Source of the DNA: a virus
Length of the DNA stretch: 64,000 bases
IMG/VR virus record: IMGVR_UViG_3300020183_000012
Location: 1-64,000 of that record
Strand: one strand, 5' to 3'
The translations under genes and the position numbers were made by a program. Below the pieces are notes generated by a model. It did not search any database, was not told where the DNA came from, and saw only the letters and a program-made list of their open reading frames with translations. Each line of letters starts with the position of its first letter. Position 1 is the first letter of the stretch. This document shows positions 57,894-64,000 of this stretch, in pieces.

Positions 57894-58083
57894 CAGGAAA
57901 ATAAACAAGAAATCAATCCTAATTCGGCCAGCACCGAAAATAATCACGAAAGTGATAAGCAGGGCCAAGTCTGATCAGAGAATTGCATCGCTCAACACCC
58001 TTAAACTGATGGTAGTTGTAGGAGCACTGATACTAAGTTTTGCAATGTATTCAATCTCTATTTTTTACTGGCTATGGAAATAA
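57874..58083 (+). CDS. Small membrane protein (69 aa)
   Basis: A basic N-terminus (MKSRINDRKINKKS) and one transmembrane segment at the end (LMVVVGALILSFAMYSISIFYWLW). It overlaps the coiled-coil gene by 20 bases. Function unknown. Confidence 0.5.
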   Translation: MKSRINDRKINKKSILIRPAPKIITKVISRAKSDQRIASLNTLKLMVVVGALILSFAMYSISIFYWLWK

Positions 58084-58098
58084 AAAGAAAGGTAAACA

Positions 58099-58500
58099 AT
58101 GAAATCCATTTATAAGAAATCGTTTTTTTCGTCCCTAAATTATTCACTCATGATGTTACTTTCGAATCATGCCTGCAAGCTGAGTATATCTCTGCTGTGG
58201 GTTGCCTTATTCTTAGCACTCACATCGGAAAACAAATACGTTGTAGCAACAGCACTGACTCTGTCTTTGCCCCTTGCCACGTACTTTTTGATTAATTTCC
58301 ATAAGTATTGTGTCTCGCCGCAGCGCCCGTGGTTCTCGTTTCGAGATGTACGAGATGTACTTACCCATCCGGGTTACGACATGACGAGAATGCAAAGTAA
58401 TGATTTTTCATTTGGTAACGACCGCAAGAGTTCGTGCTACGGTGGCTGCGCCAAAGGTGAAGCCGAGATGAGAGCCGCCCTACTTCAGGGAGAGGGATAA
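58099..58500 (+). CDS. Membrane protein (133 aa)
   Basis: Two transmembrane segments (LSISLLWVALFLALTS and VVATALTLSLPLATYFLINF), then a soluble end with SSCYGGCAKGEAEMRAALL. AAAGG upstream of ATG. Not recognised. Confidence 0.5.
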   Translation: MKSIYKKSFFSSLNYSLMMLLSNHACKLSISLLWVALFLALTSENKYVVATALTLSLPLATYFLINFHKYCVSPQRPWFSFRDVRDVLTHPGYDMTRMQSNDFSFGNDRKSSCYGGCAKGEAEMRAALLQGEG

Positions 58501-58506
58501 TTGACC

Positions 58507-58668
58507 ATGAGCCCTGAAGATTACGAATATGTGTACAGGAACTCAAGCTTGTTTTCTCGTCGCCTAAGAGTTGCCAATTGGGTGTGGGATCACACAGCAT
58601 TGGTGTCAGCGTCTCTGGCAATACCTTCTTACCTAATCGCAATTTGGATATACATAAAAGTAACTTGA
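58507..58668 (+). CDS. Small membrane protein (53 aa)
   Basis: A 53-aa frame starts 6 bases after the previous stop. It has an acidic/basic N-terminal part and one transmembrane segment (ALVSASLAIPSYLIAIWIYI). A TTG at 58501 is an alternative start. Confidence 0.5.
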   Translation: MSPEDYEYVYRNSSLFSRRLRVANWVWDHTALVSASLAIPSYLIAIWIYIKVT

Positions 58669-58893
58669 TCCATTCACGCTTCCACACGCTCCATCCCGCT
58701 CTGTGGGAAACCTGAGCGCAACGACTCCTCTGTAAAGCGTTCACTCCTCAGCGTAGCCCTATCCTGTGAAATTAATTGGTTGAAAAATCAGATCCGTGCC
58801 GTTTAAAAAGCAAAATCTGCAATTATCCAAGCATATCTCTCTCTGCAGCTCTGAATCTTTCTATCGCCTCCCGTTATAGGGACAGGATATCCA

Positions 58894-58926
58894 AAAGTTG
58901 CATCGGGTGAATATACTAGAAGGGTG
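58894..58926 (+). repeat. Shared upstream element, copy 2
   Basis: AAAGTTGCATC-GGG-TGAATA-ACTAG-AAGGGTG aligns with the element at 50304-50338. It lies just upstream of the gene at 58939 within a 270-base stretch (58669-58938) in which I find no gene. Confidence 0.45.
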
Positions 58927-58938
58927 AGCCATCATCCC

Positions 58939-59274
58939 ATGTTTCTCGTCACCCGTCCCGGAGATCGACACGAAGACCATGTTCCAGAGTCTTTCGTGAC
59001 CTTCTCCCAATTGAAACAGTTCTTTCCTTTCTCTCCCTTCATGAAGTGCGCCAAGAGCGGAGAGGAAGTCCCTGCAACGGAAGAAAACATGGTCAATTCT
59101 GATTGGCGCGAGATCAGATGCCTGAATGTGGACGAGTACAATTTCACACCCGATGAAATCTTGCACTATACATCACATGGCAATCTGCCCGATGGCAAGG
59201 CTACCCAAGGCGAAGAAGAGATCCTGCGATTCATCATTCACGTTCGACCGACCAGAAGCATCACCATACTTTAA
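58939..59274 (+). CDS. Hypothetical protein (111 aa)
   Basis: I start at ATG 58939; a GTG at 58924 is an alternative. MFLVTRPGDRHEDHVPESFVTFSQLKQFFPF...KCAKSGEEVPATEENM, then FTPDEILHYTSHGNLPDG. Not recognised. GC-richer codon use. Confidence 0.45.
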   Translation: MFLVTRPGDRHEDHVPESFVTFSQLKQFFPFSPFMKCAKSGEEVPATEENMVNSDWREIRCLNVDEYNFTPDEILHYTSHGNLPDGKATQGEEEILRFIIHVRPTRSITIL

Positions 59275-59290
59275 GAAAGAGGAACCCGCA

Positions 59291-59641
59291 ATGACCACCA
59301 AAACAAAATCAGTCTGCCTCAAGCAAAAAGCCAGAAATCTCAAGCGAGTTAAAGGCATCAAGTTTCCAAACGTTAAGTTTGACATGACTATTTCTTTTGA
59401 TCTTCAGGACAAGCATGGTATCCACGAACCCGAGGACTGGTTCCTAGAAAATGCTAAAGGGATCAAATCAGTCAAGAGGCCCGGAAGCATTATTTCTGGA
59501 ACAGGTTTCTCTTTGCTTGACGGTCTGCGCGATCTCCACTTTACTGGTTCGCGTGAACAGATGGAGGAGACTGCCAACATCTTTGCAAAGAGTCCGTTCC
59601 GAATCGAAAAAATCAGTGTCTACGTTAACAGCGATGACTAA
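59291..59641 (+). CDS. Hypothetical protein (116 aa)
   Basis: I start at ATG 59291 (AAAGAGGAA upstream) rather than a longer frame that overlaps the previous gene in another phase. A basic N-terminus (KQKARNLKRVKGIKFP) is followed by beta-like FDMTISFDLQDKHGI and IEKISVYVNSDD. Not recognised. Confidence 0.5.
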   Translation: MTTKTKSVCLKQKARNLKRVKGIKFPNVKFDMTISFDLQDKHGIHEPEDWFLENAKGIKSVKRPGSIISGTGFSLLDGLRDLHFTGSREQMEETANIFAKSPFRIEKISVYVNSDD

Positions 59642-59658
59642 GAGAACTGAGAACACCA

Positions 59659-59802
59659 ATGGCTAAGATGACAATTGAAATCACCACAAGCGACGATTTT
59701 ACCGACGACGATCTCCGCAATTATGTCAAGCATTTGGCAGAAGAGTTTCTAAATGACTCAACTGGAACCGGACTCCCTGCGTGGGAAATCCATATCAAGT
59801 AG
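59659..59802 (+). CDS. Small acidic protein (47 aa)
   Basis: A 47-aa frame that follows the previous stop within 17 bases: MAKMTIEITTSDDFTDDDLRNYVKHLAEEFLNDSTGTG. The leader GAACACCAATGGCTAAGA is repeated exactly 151 bases later. No Shine-Dalgarno. Confidence 0.45.
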   Translation: MAKMTIEITTSDDFTDDDLRNYVKHLAEEFLNDSTGTGLPAWEIHIK

Positions 59803-59809
59803 AACACCA

Positions 59810-59848
59810 ATGGCTAAGAAGAAGAAAGCAAAGACCGACTCTGAGTAA
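59810..59848 (+). CDS. Mini-frame of 12 codons (MAKKKKAKTDSE)
   Basis: An ATG within a repeated leader GAACACCAATGGCTAAGA opens 12 codons, five of them Lys. It could be a duplicated gene start, a leader peptide or chance. Low support. Confidence 0.2.
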   Translation: MAKKKKAKTDSE

Positions 59849-59973
59849 GATGGTAGCCCCATCCCCCCAACCGTAGCCTTATAAACCTTACAAAATCTGC
59901 CCGTACCCTACCATCCGCAAACCCCCGAACCAATTAATTTTCGGGCATCAAAAAACATCTCCCAAACTCCCCT

Positions 59974-60008
59974 AGAGCCAAACCCCCAAAGGGAATGGCT
60001 CTTTTTTT
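59974..60008 (+). terminator. Rho-independent terminator
   Basis: AGAGCCA pairs with TGGCTCT over an A/C-rich loop and is followed by TTTTTTT. It closes the block of small genes before the gene at 60083; the gap around it (59849-60082) holds no further gene. Confidence 0.75.
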
Positions 60009-60082
60009 ACAAATTCACATAGGTACAAATAGTAACACAATAGTAATAAAAGGACACCGAACCGAAAGGAAACTAATTAAAC

Positions 60083-60583
60083 ATGAAAACAAAAATTACA
60101 AAAGATCAATGGCTCACTATAGGAAACTCCGCAGGATGGCTCACCAAGCAGGCCGTATTTCTCGGTACCCATCTTCTTGAGGAACGCCGCGAAGACCCAC
60201 TAAACAACCCAACATTCCAAACCCGTAAACTACCAACATTACTTGAAATTGGAGAACCCATACTCCCCGCAGAGTACAGCAAACTTTTCAATGCCGTCAA
60301 CAGTCATGACTACGGGCAAGTAAGGGATTATTTGGGCAAAATGACACCCGATGAACGAAAGAAGCTTGTACAAAAACTCGCAAATACATGCAAGGCCTCC
60401 ATACTCATTATGCACGAATGCTCAACACTCGGTGACATACCGAGTAGTAAACAAAGTTCACCCGAAGGATTCCCTATGAAGACACCCAAGACCCCCAGGA
60501 AACCCAGGAAACCCAAAGGATCAGGCGAAAATATAATGGGAAGTCCAGGAATGACGGGAGACACCGAAGTCCCAGGTATCTAA
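60083..60583 (+). CDS. Hypothetical protein with Lys/Pro tail (166 aa)
   Basis: RBS GAAAGGAAA precedes the ATG. The first 125 residues are helical (MKTKITKDQWLTIGNSAGWLTKQAVFLG) and the tail is Pro/Lys/Gly-rich (KTPKTPRKPRKPKGSG). Not recognised. Confidence 0.5.
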   Translation: MKTKITKDQWLTIGNSAGWLTKQAVFLGTHLLEERREDPLNNPTFQTRKLPTLLEIGEPILPAEYSKLFNAVNSHDYGQVRDYLGKMTPDERKKLVQKLANTCKASILIMHECSTLGDIPSSKQSSPEGFPMKTPKTPRKPRKPKGSGENIMGSPGMTGDTEVPGI

Positions 60584-60599
60584 AACACCACCAGAACTC

Positions 60600-61109
60600 A
60601 TGAAGTTCAACCTGTCACGGTACAACCGGACCAAAGAGGCGTCACTCCGAAAGGAAATCTCTCTGCTCGATCTATACCCCGAAGGAGAGAGAGAAGCACT
60701 AGAGGAGTACGGTCCCGTAAACCCCGCTGAAGCAGCCGCAGAAACTAAGCTTTTTCCCGAAGGTGACGAAATCCCAGATAGCCTCTCCGAACTCGCACAA
60801 AAAATACACGAAGAGATCCGCAAAGAGCAGGAGACCGGAACACAAAGAATATCCGAAATCCTCCAAATACAGGGAACCGAAGCCGAAGATAAATTAAGAT
60901 CCGCAAAGGGTGACGGACCACGATTCGGCAGACTGCTTGTACTCACCGCATTCCACCCAAACCCGTATGTACGATGGACAGGAATACACGATTTCGGGAC
61001 GGAAATATCCGCTCTACACCTAAAATACCTACTCAAGGACCCACACGCAGGAATTCAGTCACAAGCACAATGGGAGTCCGAACGCAGAGCCACCAACTCA
61101 AGATCCTGA
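60600..61109 (+). CDS. Hypothetical acidic protein (169 aa)
   Basis: Starts MKFNLSRYNRTKEASL, which loosely resembles the tagged starts, then a long Glu-rich helical region. The second half has AFHPNPYVRWTGIHDFG, a HEAT-like N-P turn as in the repeat paralogues. Its end overlaps the convergent nuclease gene. Codons 94-102 are part of a 26-base repeat copied at 61550. Confidence 0.5.
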   Translation: MKFNLSRYNRTKEASLRKEISLLDLYPEGEREALEEYGPVNPAEAAAETKLFPEGDEIPDSLSELAQKIHEEIRKEQETGTQRISEILQIQGTEAEDKLRSAKGDGPRFGRLLVLTAFHPNPYVRWTGIHDFGTEISALHLKYLLKDPHAGIQSQAQWESERRATNSRS

Positions 61110-61496
61110 AGACTTGCGCAACTCCTCCAAATCAGACAGGTCTTTGACTTTGGTTCCGCTGTCATATGACCATGCATAGCCAAGCTTCACCATTATGTCA
61201 TTAATTGCCTCTCCGTCCGATTCCCTTATGACCCCAAGCAGTCTGCCATATTTGTCGTCCTTGAATGTATTGATGACCAAGTTGTTTTTGTTCTTTTGGA
61301 GCCAAGATTCCAGAAATTCTTTGGATTCTTTGCCCATGGACTTTTCTTTCAGATTTTTTGTGTGAGTTTCAGGAGCGTCAATCCCGTATAGCCTGATTCT
61401 CTGCTTACAAAATATGCCAAATCCCAGATCTAGGGTGCAGTCAACGGTGTCTCCATCCACAACTTTTTCTATAGACGCAATTTTATATTCGTACAT
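61098..61496 (-). CDS. Staphylococcal-nuclease-like (thermonuclease) protein
   Basis: The 132-aa protein has VVDGDTVDCTLDLG (12-25), RIRLYGIDAPETHT (33-46) and DDKYGRLLGVI (80-90). The Asp, Arg35, Glu43 and Arg85 of the SNase catalytic and Ca site are all present. It would degrade DNA or RNA with Ca. No signal peptide, so it acts in the cytoplasm or virion. It converges with the gene to its left by 12 bases. Confidence 0.85.
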   Translation of the reverse strand: MYEYKIASIEKVVDGDTVDCTLDLGFGIFCKQRIRLYGIDAPETHTKNLKEKSMGKESKEFLESWLQKNKNNLVINTFKDDKYGRLLGVIRESDGEAINDIMVKLGYAWSYDSGTKVKDLSDLEELRKSSGS

Positions 61497-61549
61497 GCAT
61501 CCTATTACTAGCTTCTGCTTAGCAAATCCTCCTAATACAGAGAGCGTGT

Positions 61550-61575
61550 GAAGCCGAAGATAAATTAAGATCCGC
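61550..61575 (+). repeat. 26-base duplication of coding sequence from 60879-60904
   Basis: GAAGCCGAAGATAAATTAAG and the next six bases are identical to part of the gene at 60600 and stand here outside any gene, at the left edge of the repeat region. Suggests a local template switch. Confidence 0.75.
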
Positions 61576-61593
61576 TCTGAAAACCCTCTAATA

Positions 61594-61760
61594 CATCGCT
61601 AGGAAGCCTCTCCTCCATCGCTAGGGGAATGTATCGGTTCCCCTCTCCTCCATCGCTAGGAGCCTCTCCTCCATCGCTAGGGGACTATCCTCCATCGCTA
61701 GGGGAATGTATCGGTTCCCCTCTCCTCCATCGCTAGGAGCCTCTAGTCCATCGCTAGGGA
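61594..61760 (+). repeat. CATCGCTAGG repeat array (7 copies)
   Basis: CATCGCTAGG occurs at 61594, 61616, 61651, 61672, 61693, 61728 and 61749, usually within CTCCTCCATCGCTAGG. A larger unit with AGGGGAATGTATCGGTTCCCCT, itself a hairpin, appears twice about 76 bases apart. No gene covers it. The spacers are too short and alike for CRISPR. It could bind a protein or be an origin or recombination site. Confidence 0.75.
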
Positions 61761-61762
61761 GT

Positions 61763-61935
61763 TACGCACTGCGTCTCCATTAGTAAATTATTTTGTTTTC
61801 CTGATTCCTAAATAATCCCCACTTTGCCCCACATTGCGACACTTTTCTACGCACTGCGTCTCCATTAGTAAATTATTTTGTTTTCCTGATTCCTAAATAA
61901 TCCCCACTTTGCCCCACATTGCGACACTTTTCTAC
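61763..61935 (+). repeat. 85-base tandem duplication (2 copies)
   Basis: An 85-base unit starting TACGCACTGCGTCTCC and ending GCGACACTTTTC is repeated twice without change by eye. It contains no gene. It directly follows the CATCGCTAGG array. Confidence 0.8.
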
Positions 61936-62026
61936 ACTCTTCGACACTGCTGTTTTTATAACATGCCGATGCTGGCACTGAGTTATTAATTTTGTAACAT
62001 GCTAATTGGGCGTGCTGTTCTGCATG

Positions 62027-62068
62027 CCAAAAAAGAACCCGCCCTTTTTTGAGGACGGGTTCTTTTGG
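62027..62068 (-). terminator. Terminator of the minus-strand barrel gene
   Basis: On the minus strand CCAAAAGAACCCG pairs with CGGGTTCTTTTTTGG, with a T-run. The stem is also T/A-flanked on the plus strand. A second smaller hairpin (CCCC-TTTGT-GGGG plus TTTTTT) lies at 62099. Confidence 0.75.
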
Positions 62069-62117
62069 AAATCAAGCGTACCCTGGCGTGTACGCAAGCC
62101 CCTTTGTGGGGAGTTTT

Positions 62118-62900
62118 TTAGAACTTTAGTTGGGCACTGAATCCGACGATGAGTTCGAGTTCGGGTGCATTATTGTTACTGAATGGGATATCGCAATTGA
62201 ACCCGAGTGATGCGTTGCTGCATGGTGTCCACTGGAGTGCTGGTCCTATTGTGTTGACGTTGCTGCCGTTGTCGAGGTACCAGAAGTTATAGTTGGCTCC
62301 GACTTCGATAGTTTTCGAGAGGTTGTAGGCGAGTCCACCCTTTACGTTGGCGATATCTTCTGTGGTGAAGCCACCGAAGACTGGGATATAGTCTCCATTG
62401 GTATTGAACTCCCAGTTCATTCCTGCGTTCCAGTGTAGTGCTTCGACGGGTGTACTGCCGTCCATCCAGGCACCGAGGACGGGGTTAACGCCGTTTCCAC
62501 CGAATCCTGCGGAGTCTGTGGGTAGTTTGAGGTCAAGTGCGAGAGAGAGGGTATCTACGAAGGATACTGGCTTGTGTAGTGCGACCCAGGAGAGTCCGAG
62601 ATCAAGCATGCCTGTGCCTGTGGATCCGTCCGTATAGACGGGGAGTGTGAGGCTGGCACTGAGGTCTTGTATTGGTGTTTGCCAGTCTATTGTGGACAGG
62701 AACTGTGTGACGTTAGTGTTCTGCAGGTTGAAGAAGTTGATTTCTTCGGAGAACGAGAACTTTGCGAGGCTGAGGGCGTCGCATGCTGGTGTTGCTGGTG
62801 TTTCGTCCCCTGCGATGGCGGGTGGGCAGCAGCCGTCCCCTGCGATGGCGGCTGTTGAGAGTGCAGCTACGAGGGTTGCTGAAATTGTGTAACTATTCAT
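62118..62900 (-). CDS. Outer-membrane beta-barrel (porin-like) protein
   Basis: I start at the ATG 62900, preceded by CAAGGAGA, giving 260 aa; a longer frame to 63014 lacks a site. The signal peptide is MNSYTISATLVAALSTAAIA with cleavage near AIA-GDG. Alternating aromatic/small strands follow (FSFSEEINFFNLQ, LSASLTLPVYTDGS, MLDLGLSWVALHK, LSLALDLKLPT, HWNAGMNWEFNT, VKGGLAYNLSK, VGANYNFWYLDNG) and the end is VGFSAQLKF with a C-terminal Phe, as in outer-membrane barrels. Codon use is GC-rich and host-like. A GCCCC-ACA-GGGGC hairpin overlaps the leader. Possibly a host gene in the phage. Confidence 0.65.
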   Translation of the reverse strand: MNSYTISATLVAALSTAAIAGDGCCPPAIAGDETPATPACDALSLAKFSFSEEINFFNLQNTNVTQFLSTIDWQTPIQDLSASLTLPVYTDGSTGTGMLDLGLSWVALHKPVSFVDTLSLALDLKLPTDSAGFGGNGVNPVLGAWMDGSTPVEALHWNAGMNWEFNTNGDYIPVFGGFTTEDIANVKGGLAYNLSKTIEVGANYNFWYLDNGSNVNTIGPALQWTPCSNASLGFNCDIPFSNNNAPELELIVGFSAQLKF

Positions 62901-63273
62901 TATATGAATCTCCTTGCCCCTGTGGGGCCTGTAAAGTGTATGAGGGTTATTATCGACAGAGCTGGATATAATCCTTTTTGGTGTACGCTCTGGTATAAAG
63001 GGGCTTCTCCGCACTCTTAAGCAAACCTTACCTTAAAAAATGTGTATTATGAGTTATTAATAATTTGGAGTGGCTGGAGAAGCCCCCTAACCAGTGTCTC
63101 TGTACAGGGTTCTGGAGTTCTGGCTCTGGAGGGTGTGTATCCTGAGTTTTTGTTATCCAGATGTGTCAGAGATATACTGTTCTCGGCCATTTTCTTTTTC
63201 CCTATAGAGTTCAGGTGTAATATTTTCGGTTTTTTATTTTTGTTCCTTCTGGTATTATTTTTGTTTCTGTGAT

Positions 63274-63317
63274 TAAAAAAAGTCCCTCTGCACGCAGAAG
63301 GGGTCTGCGGCAGAGGG
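63274..63317 (-). terminator. Rho-independent terminator for the right-end minus-strand genes
   Basis: On the minus strand CCCTCTGC-CGCAGA pairs with TCTGCG-GCAGAGGG in a 14-bp stem followed by ACTTTTTTT. It ends the operon at 63368-64000. The 62901-63367 stretch otherwise holds only this hairpin and low-complexity T-rich sequence. Confidence 0.85.
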
Positions 63318-63367
63318 TTTGGAAACCGGAGAGTTCTGGACTCTCTGGAATGTTCTATGGGGGTTTA

Positions 63368-63667
63368 TTATTTGGTTTTGGGATATTTTTCCTGCCCCGA
63401 AATATTATTTACGGCCTTTTTTCTTGTATTTTTGAGGTAGGTCCAGTCTTTGTTCCGGAGAGCTGACCAGGAGATGTGGAGGGCCCATGTTGCGTACAGG
63501 TAGTCGTCAATGGCGTCTGGGTGGAGCGGTGGGATTTCCCGAATGGCGTTGTCGAGTTCGGTTTCCAGGAGTTCAAGAAGTGATTCTGCTTCGGGCAGAT
63601 CTGTGTCTACGGCGAGGGCACTGTTTCCGATATCGATGAATTTTTGTGAAGACATGAAAGTTTTCAT
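63368..63667 (-). CDS. Hypothetical protein (99 aa)
   Basis: Acidic helical protein (LPEAESLLELLETELDNAIREIPPLHPDAIDDYLYATWALHISW) with a basic end. Weak ribosome site. It follows the partial gene at the window edge on the same strand. Not recognised. An in-frame ATG at 63655 is possible. Confidence 0.5.
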   Translation of the reverse strand: MKTFMSSQKFIDIGNSALAVDTDLPEAESLLELLETELDNAIREIPPLHPDAIDDYLYATWALHISWSALRNKDWTYLKNTRKKAVNNISGQEKYPKTK

Positions 63668-63685
63668 AATGATTATTTTCTAGTG

Positions 63686-64000
63686 TTAGCGGTTGCGTCG
63701 GAGTTGTTGGCGGATTTCGGGTCCTTGAGAGAGGAGGGTCACGGCTCGTTTTGAAGCATCGGATGCTGCGGTCATGCACGCACTAAACTGGTCCTGTAGT
63801 CCCAGGCCCTGAGCTTCGTAGATCATGGCAATCGCTTCATTCGCACAGATTCCTGTCTGTTCGATCTTCAGGTGGATGGTTTCGGGTTCATCCCAGAGAT
63901 CCATTGACCGATCAATTGAATTGATAGTGGATTTGATGTAGAGAAGTTGATCCTCCGCAGCACTGCGCAGGGGGATGAAGGTGTCTACGTAGGCAAGGGT
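63686..64000 (-). CDS. Partial hypothetical protein cut by the window edge
   Basis: The minus-strand frame stays open from 64000 to the stop at 63686 (about 104 aa visible). The Met at 63904 is likely internal because 32 codons before it are open and read sensibly (TLAYVDTFIPLRSAAEDQLLYIKSTINSID). Helical, Ala/Gln-rich. The true start lies outside the window. Confidence 0.5.
   Translation of the reverse strand, partial: TLAYVDTFIPLRSAAEDQLLYIKSTINSIDRSMDLWDEPETIHLKIEQTGICANEAIAMIYEAQGLGLQDQFSACMTAASDASKRAVTLLSQGPEIRQQLRRNR

Noticed and set aside
61594-61760. Possible CRISPR array
   Set aside because: The repeated word is only 10-16 bases, the spacers are short and repeated themselves, and no cas gene is near.
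63042-63272. Possible plus-strand gene with hydrophobic end
   Set aside because: GTG start without a ribosome site, T-rich low complexity, and it runs into the minus-strand terminator.
63269-63466. Possible small plus-strand gene
   Set aside because: It overlaps the terminator hairpin and the minus-strand gene at 63368, with no start signal.

Overview
The window reads as part of a large tailed-phage (jumbo-type) genome. About 85 densely packed, mostly small and unrecognised genes sit with a tmRNA gene, a tRNA cluster, a lysis-like cassette, Ser-rich adhesin-like (probably virion) proteins, an ArdC-type antirestriction protein, a polyvalent-type giant protein and phage-borne nucleotide and tRNA enzymes. 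No terminase, portal, capsid or polymerase gene is visible, so 'phage' is an inference. Two genes in the right third suggest a planctomycete-like or other Gram-negative host: a PEP-CTERM-type secreted protein (51022-51714) and an outer-membrane barrel protein (62118-62900).

Layout: 0.1-4.5 kb holds a Zn deaminase, TilS, GMP reductase and small unknowns. 4.5-29.2 kb is a very large sugar island with about 15 glycosyltransferases of several folds (GT4-like, exostosin-like, GT7 beta-1,4-galactosyltransferase-like, GT31 fringe-like, GT90, CgeB-like), a truncated UDP-glucose dehydrogenase fused to a methyltransferase-like domain, UDP-galactopyranose mutase, and TylF-like and FkbM-like methyltransferases. 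Inside it are an ArdC-type metalloprotease and two large proteins with poly-Ser tracts that look like surface adhesins and are candidate glycan acceptors. 29.2-37.5 kb holds a 1017-aa polyvalent-type protein, coiled-coil and membrane proteins, a beta-rich fibre-like protein and two Lys-tailed small proteins. 37.7-39.8 kb is a tmRNA plus nine recognisable tRNAs and one unresolved tRNA-like element. 40-50 kb holds small genes, a LysM-lysozyme, a holin-like and a lipoprotein gene, a RelE-like protein, a SLOG protein and two repeat proteins. Near 50.15 kb the base composition shifts from very AT-rich to mixed or GC-richer. 50.2-64 kb holds small zinc-finger or coiled-coil genes, the PEP-CTERM gene, three more tandem repeat-protein paralogues, an SNase-like nuclease, a repeat array and a minus-strand barrel protein.

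Two signals tie the window together. First, at least nine otherwise unrelated proteins start with variants of a short tag, N-W-[YFLI]-K-x-[AS]-[QS], including a lysozyme, a RelE-like protein, a Cys-rich protein and the five repeat paralogues; looser variants start the ArdC protein. I infer a virion-packaging or localisation tag on proteins delivered with the DNA. Second, a motif TTGACGATATAG or close variants lies in many intergenic gaps just upstream of genes, the tmRNA and tRNAs; it looks like a phage-specific promoter element. Both signals continue past the 50-kb composition shift, which supports one replicon throughout.

Proposed division of labour: deaminase and GMP reductase shift nucleotide pools toward A/T; tmRNA, tRNAs, TilS and a SpoU methylase support translation; the sugar island may glycosylate the virion; tagged proteins may be early injected effectors.
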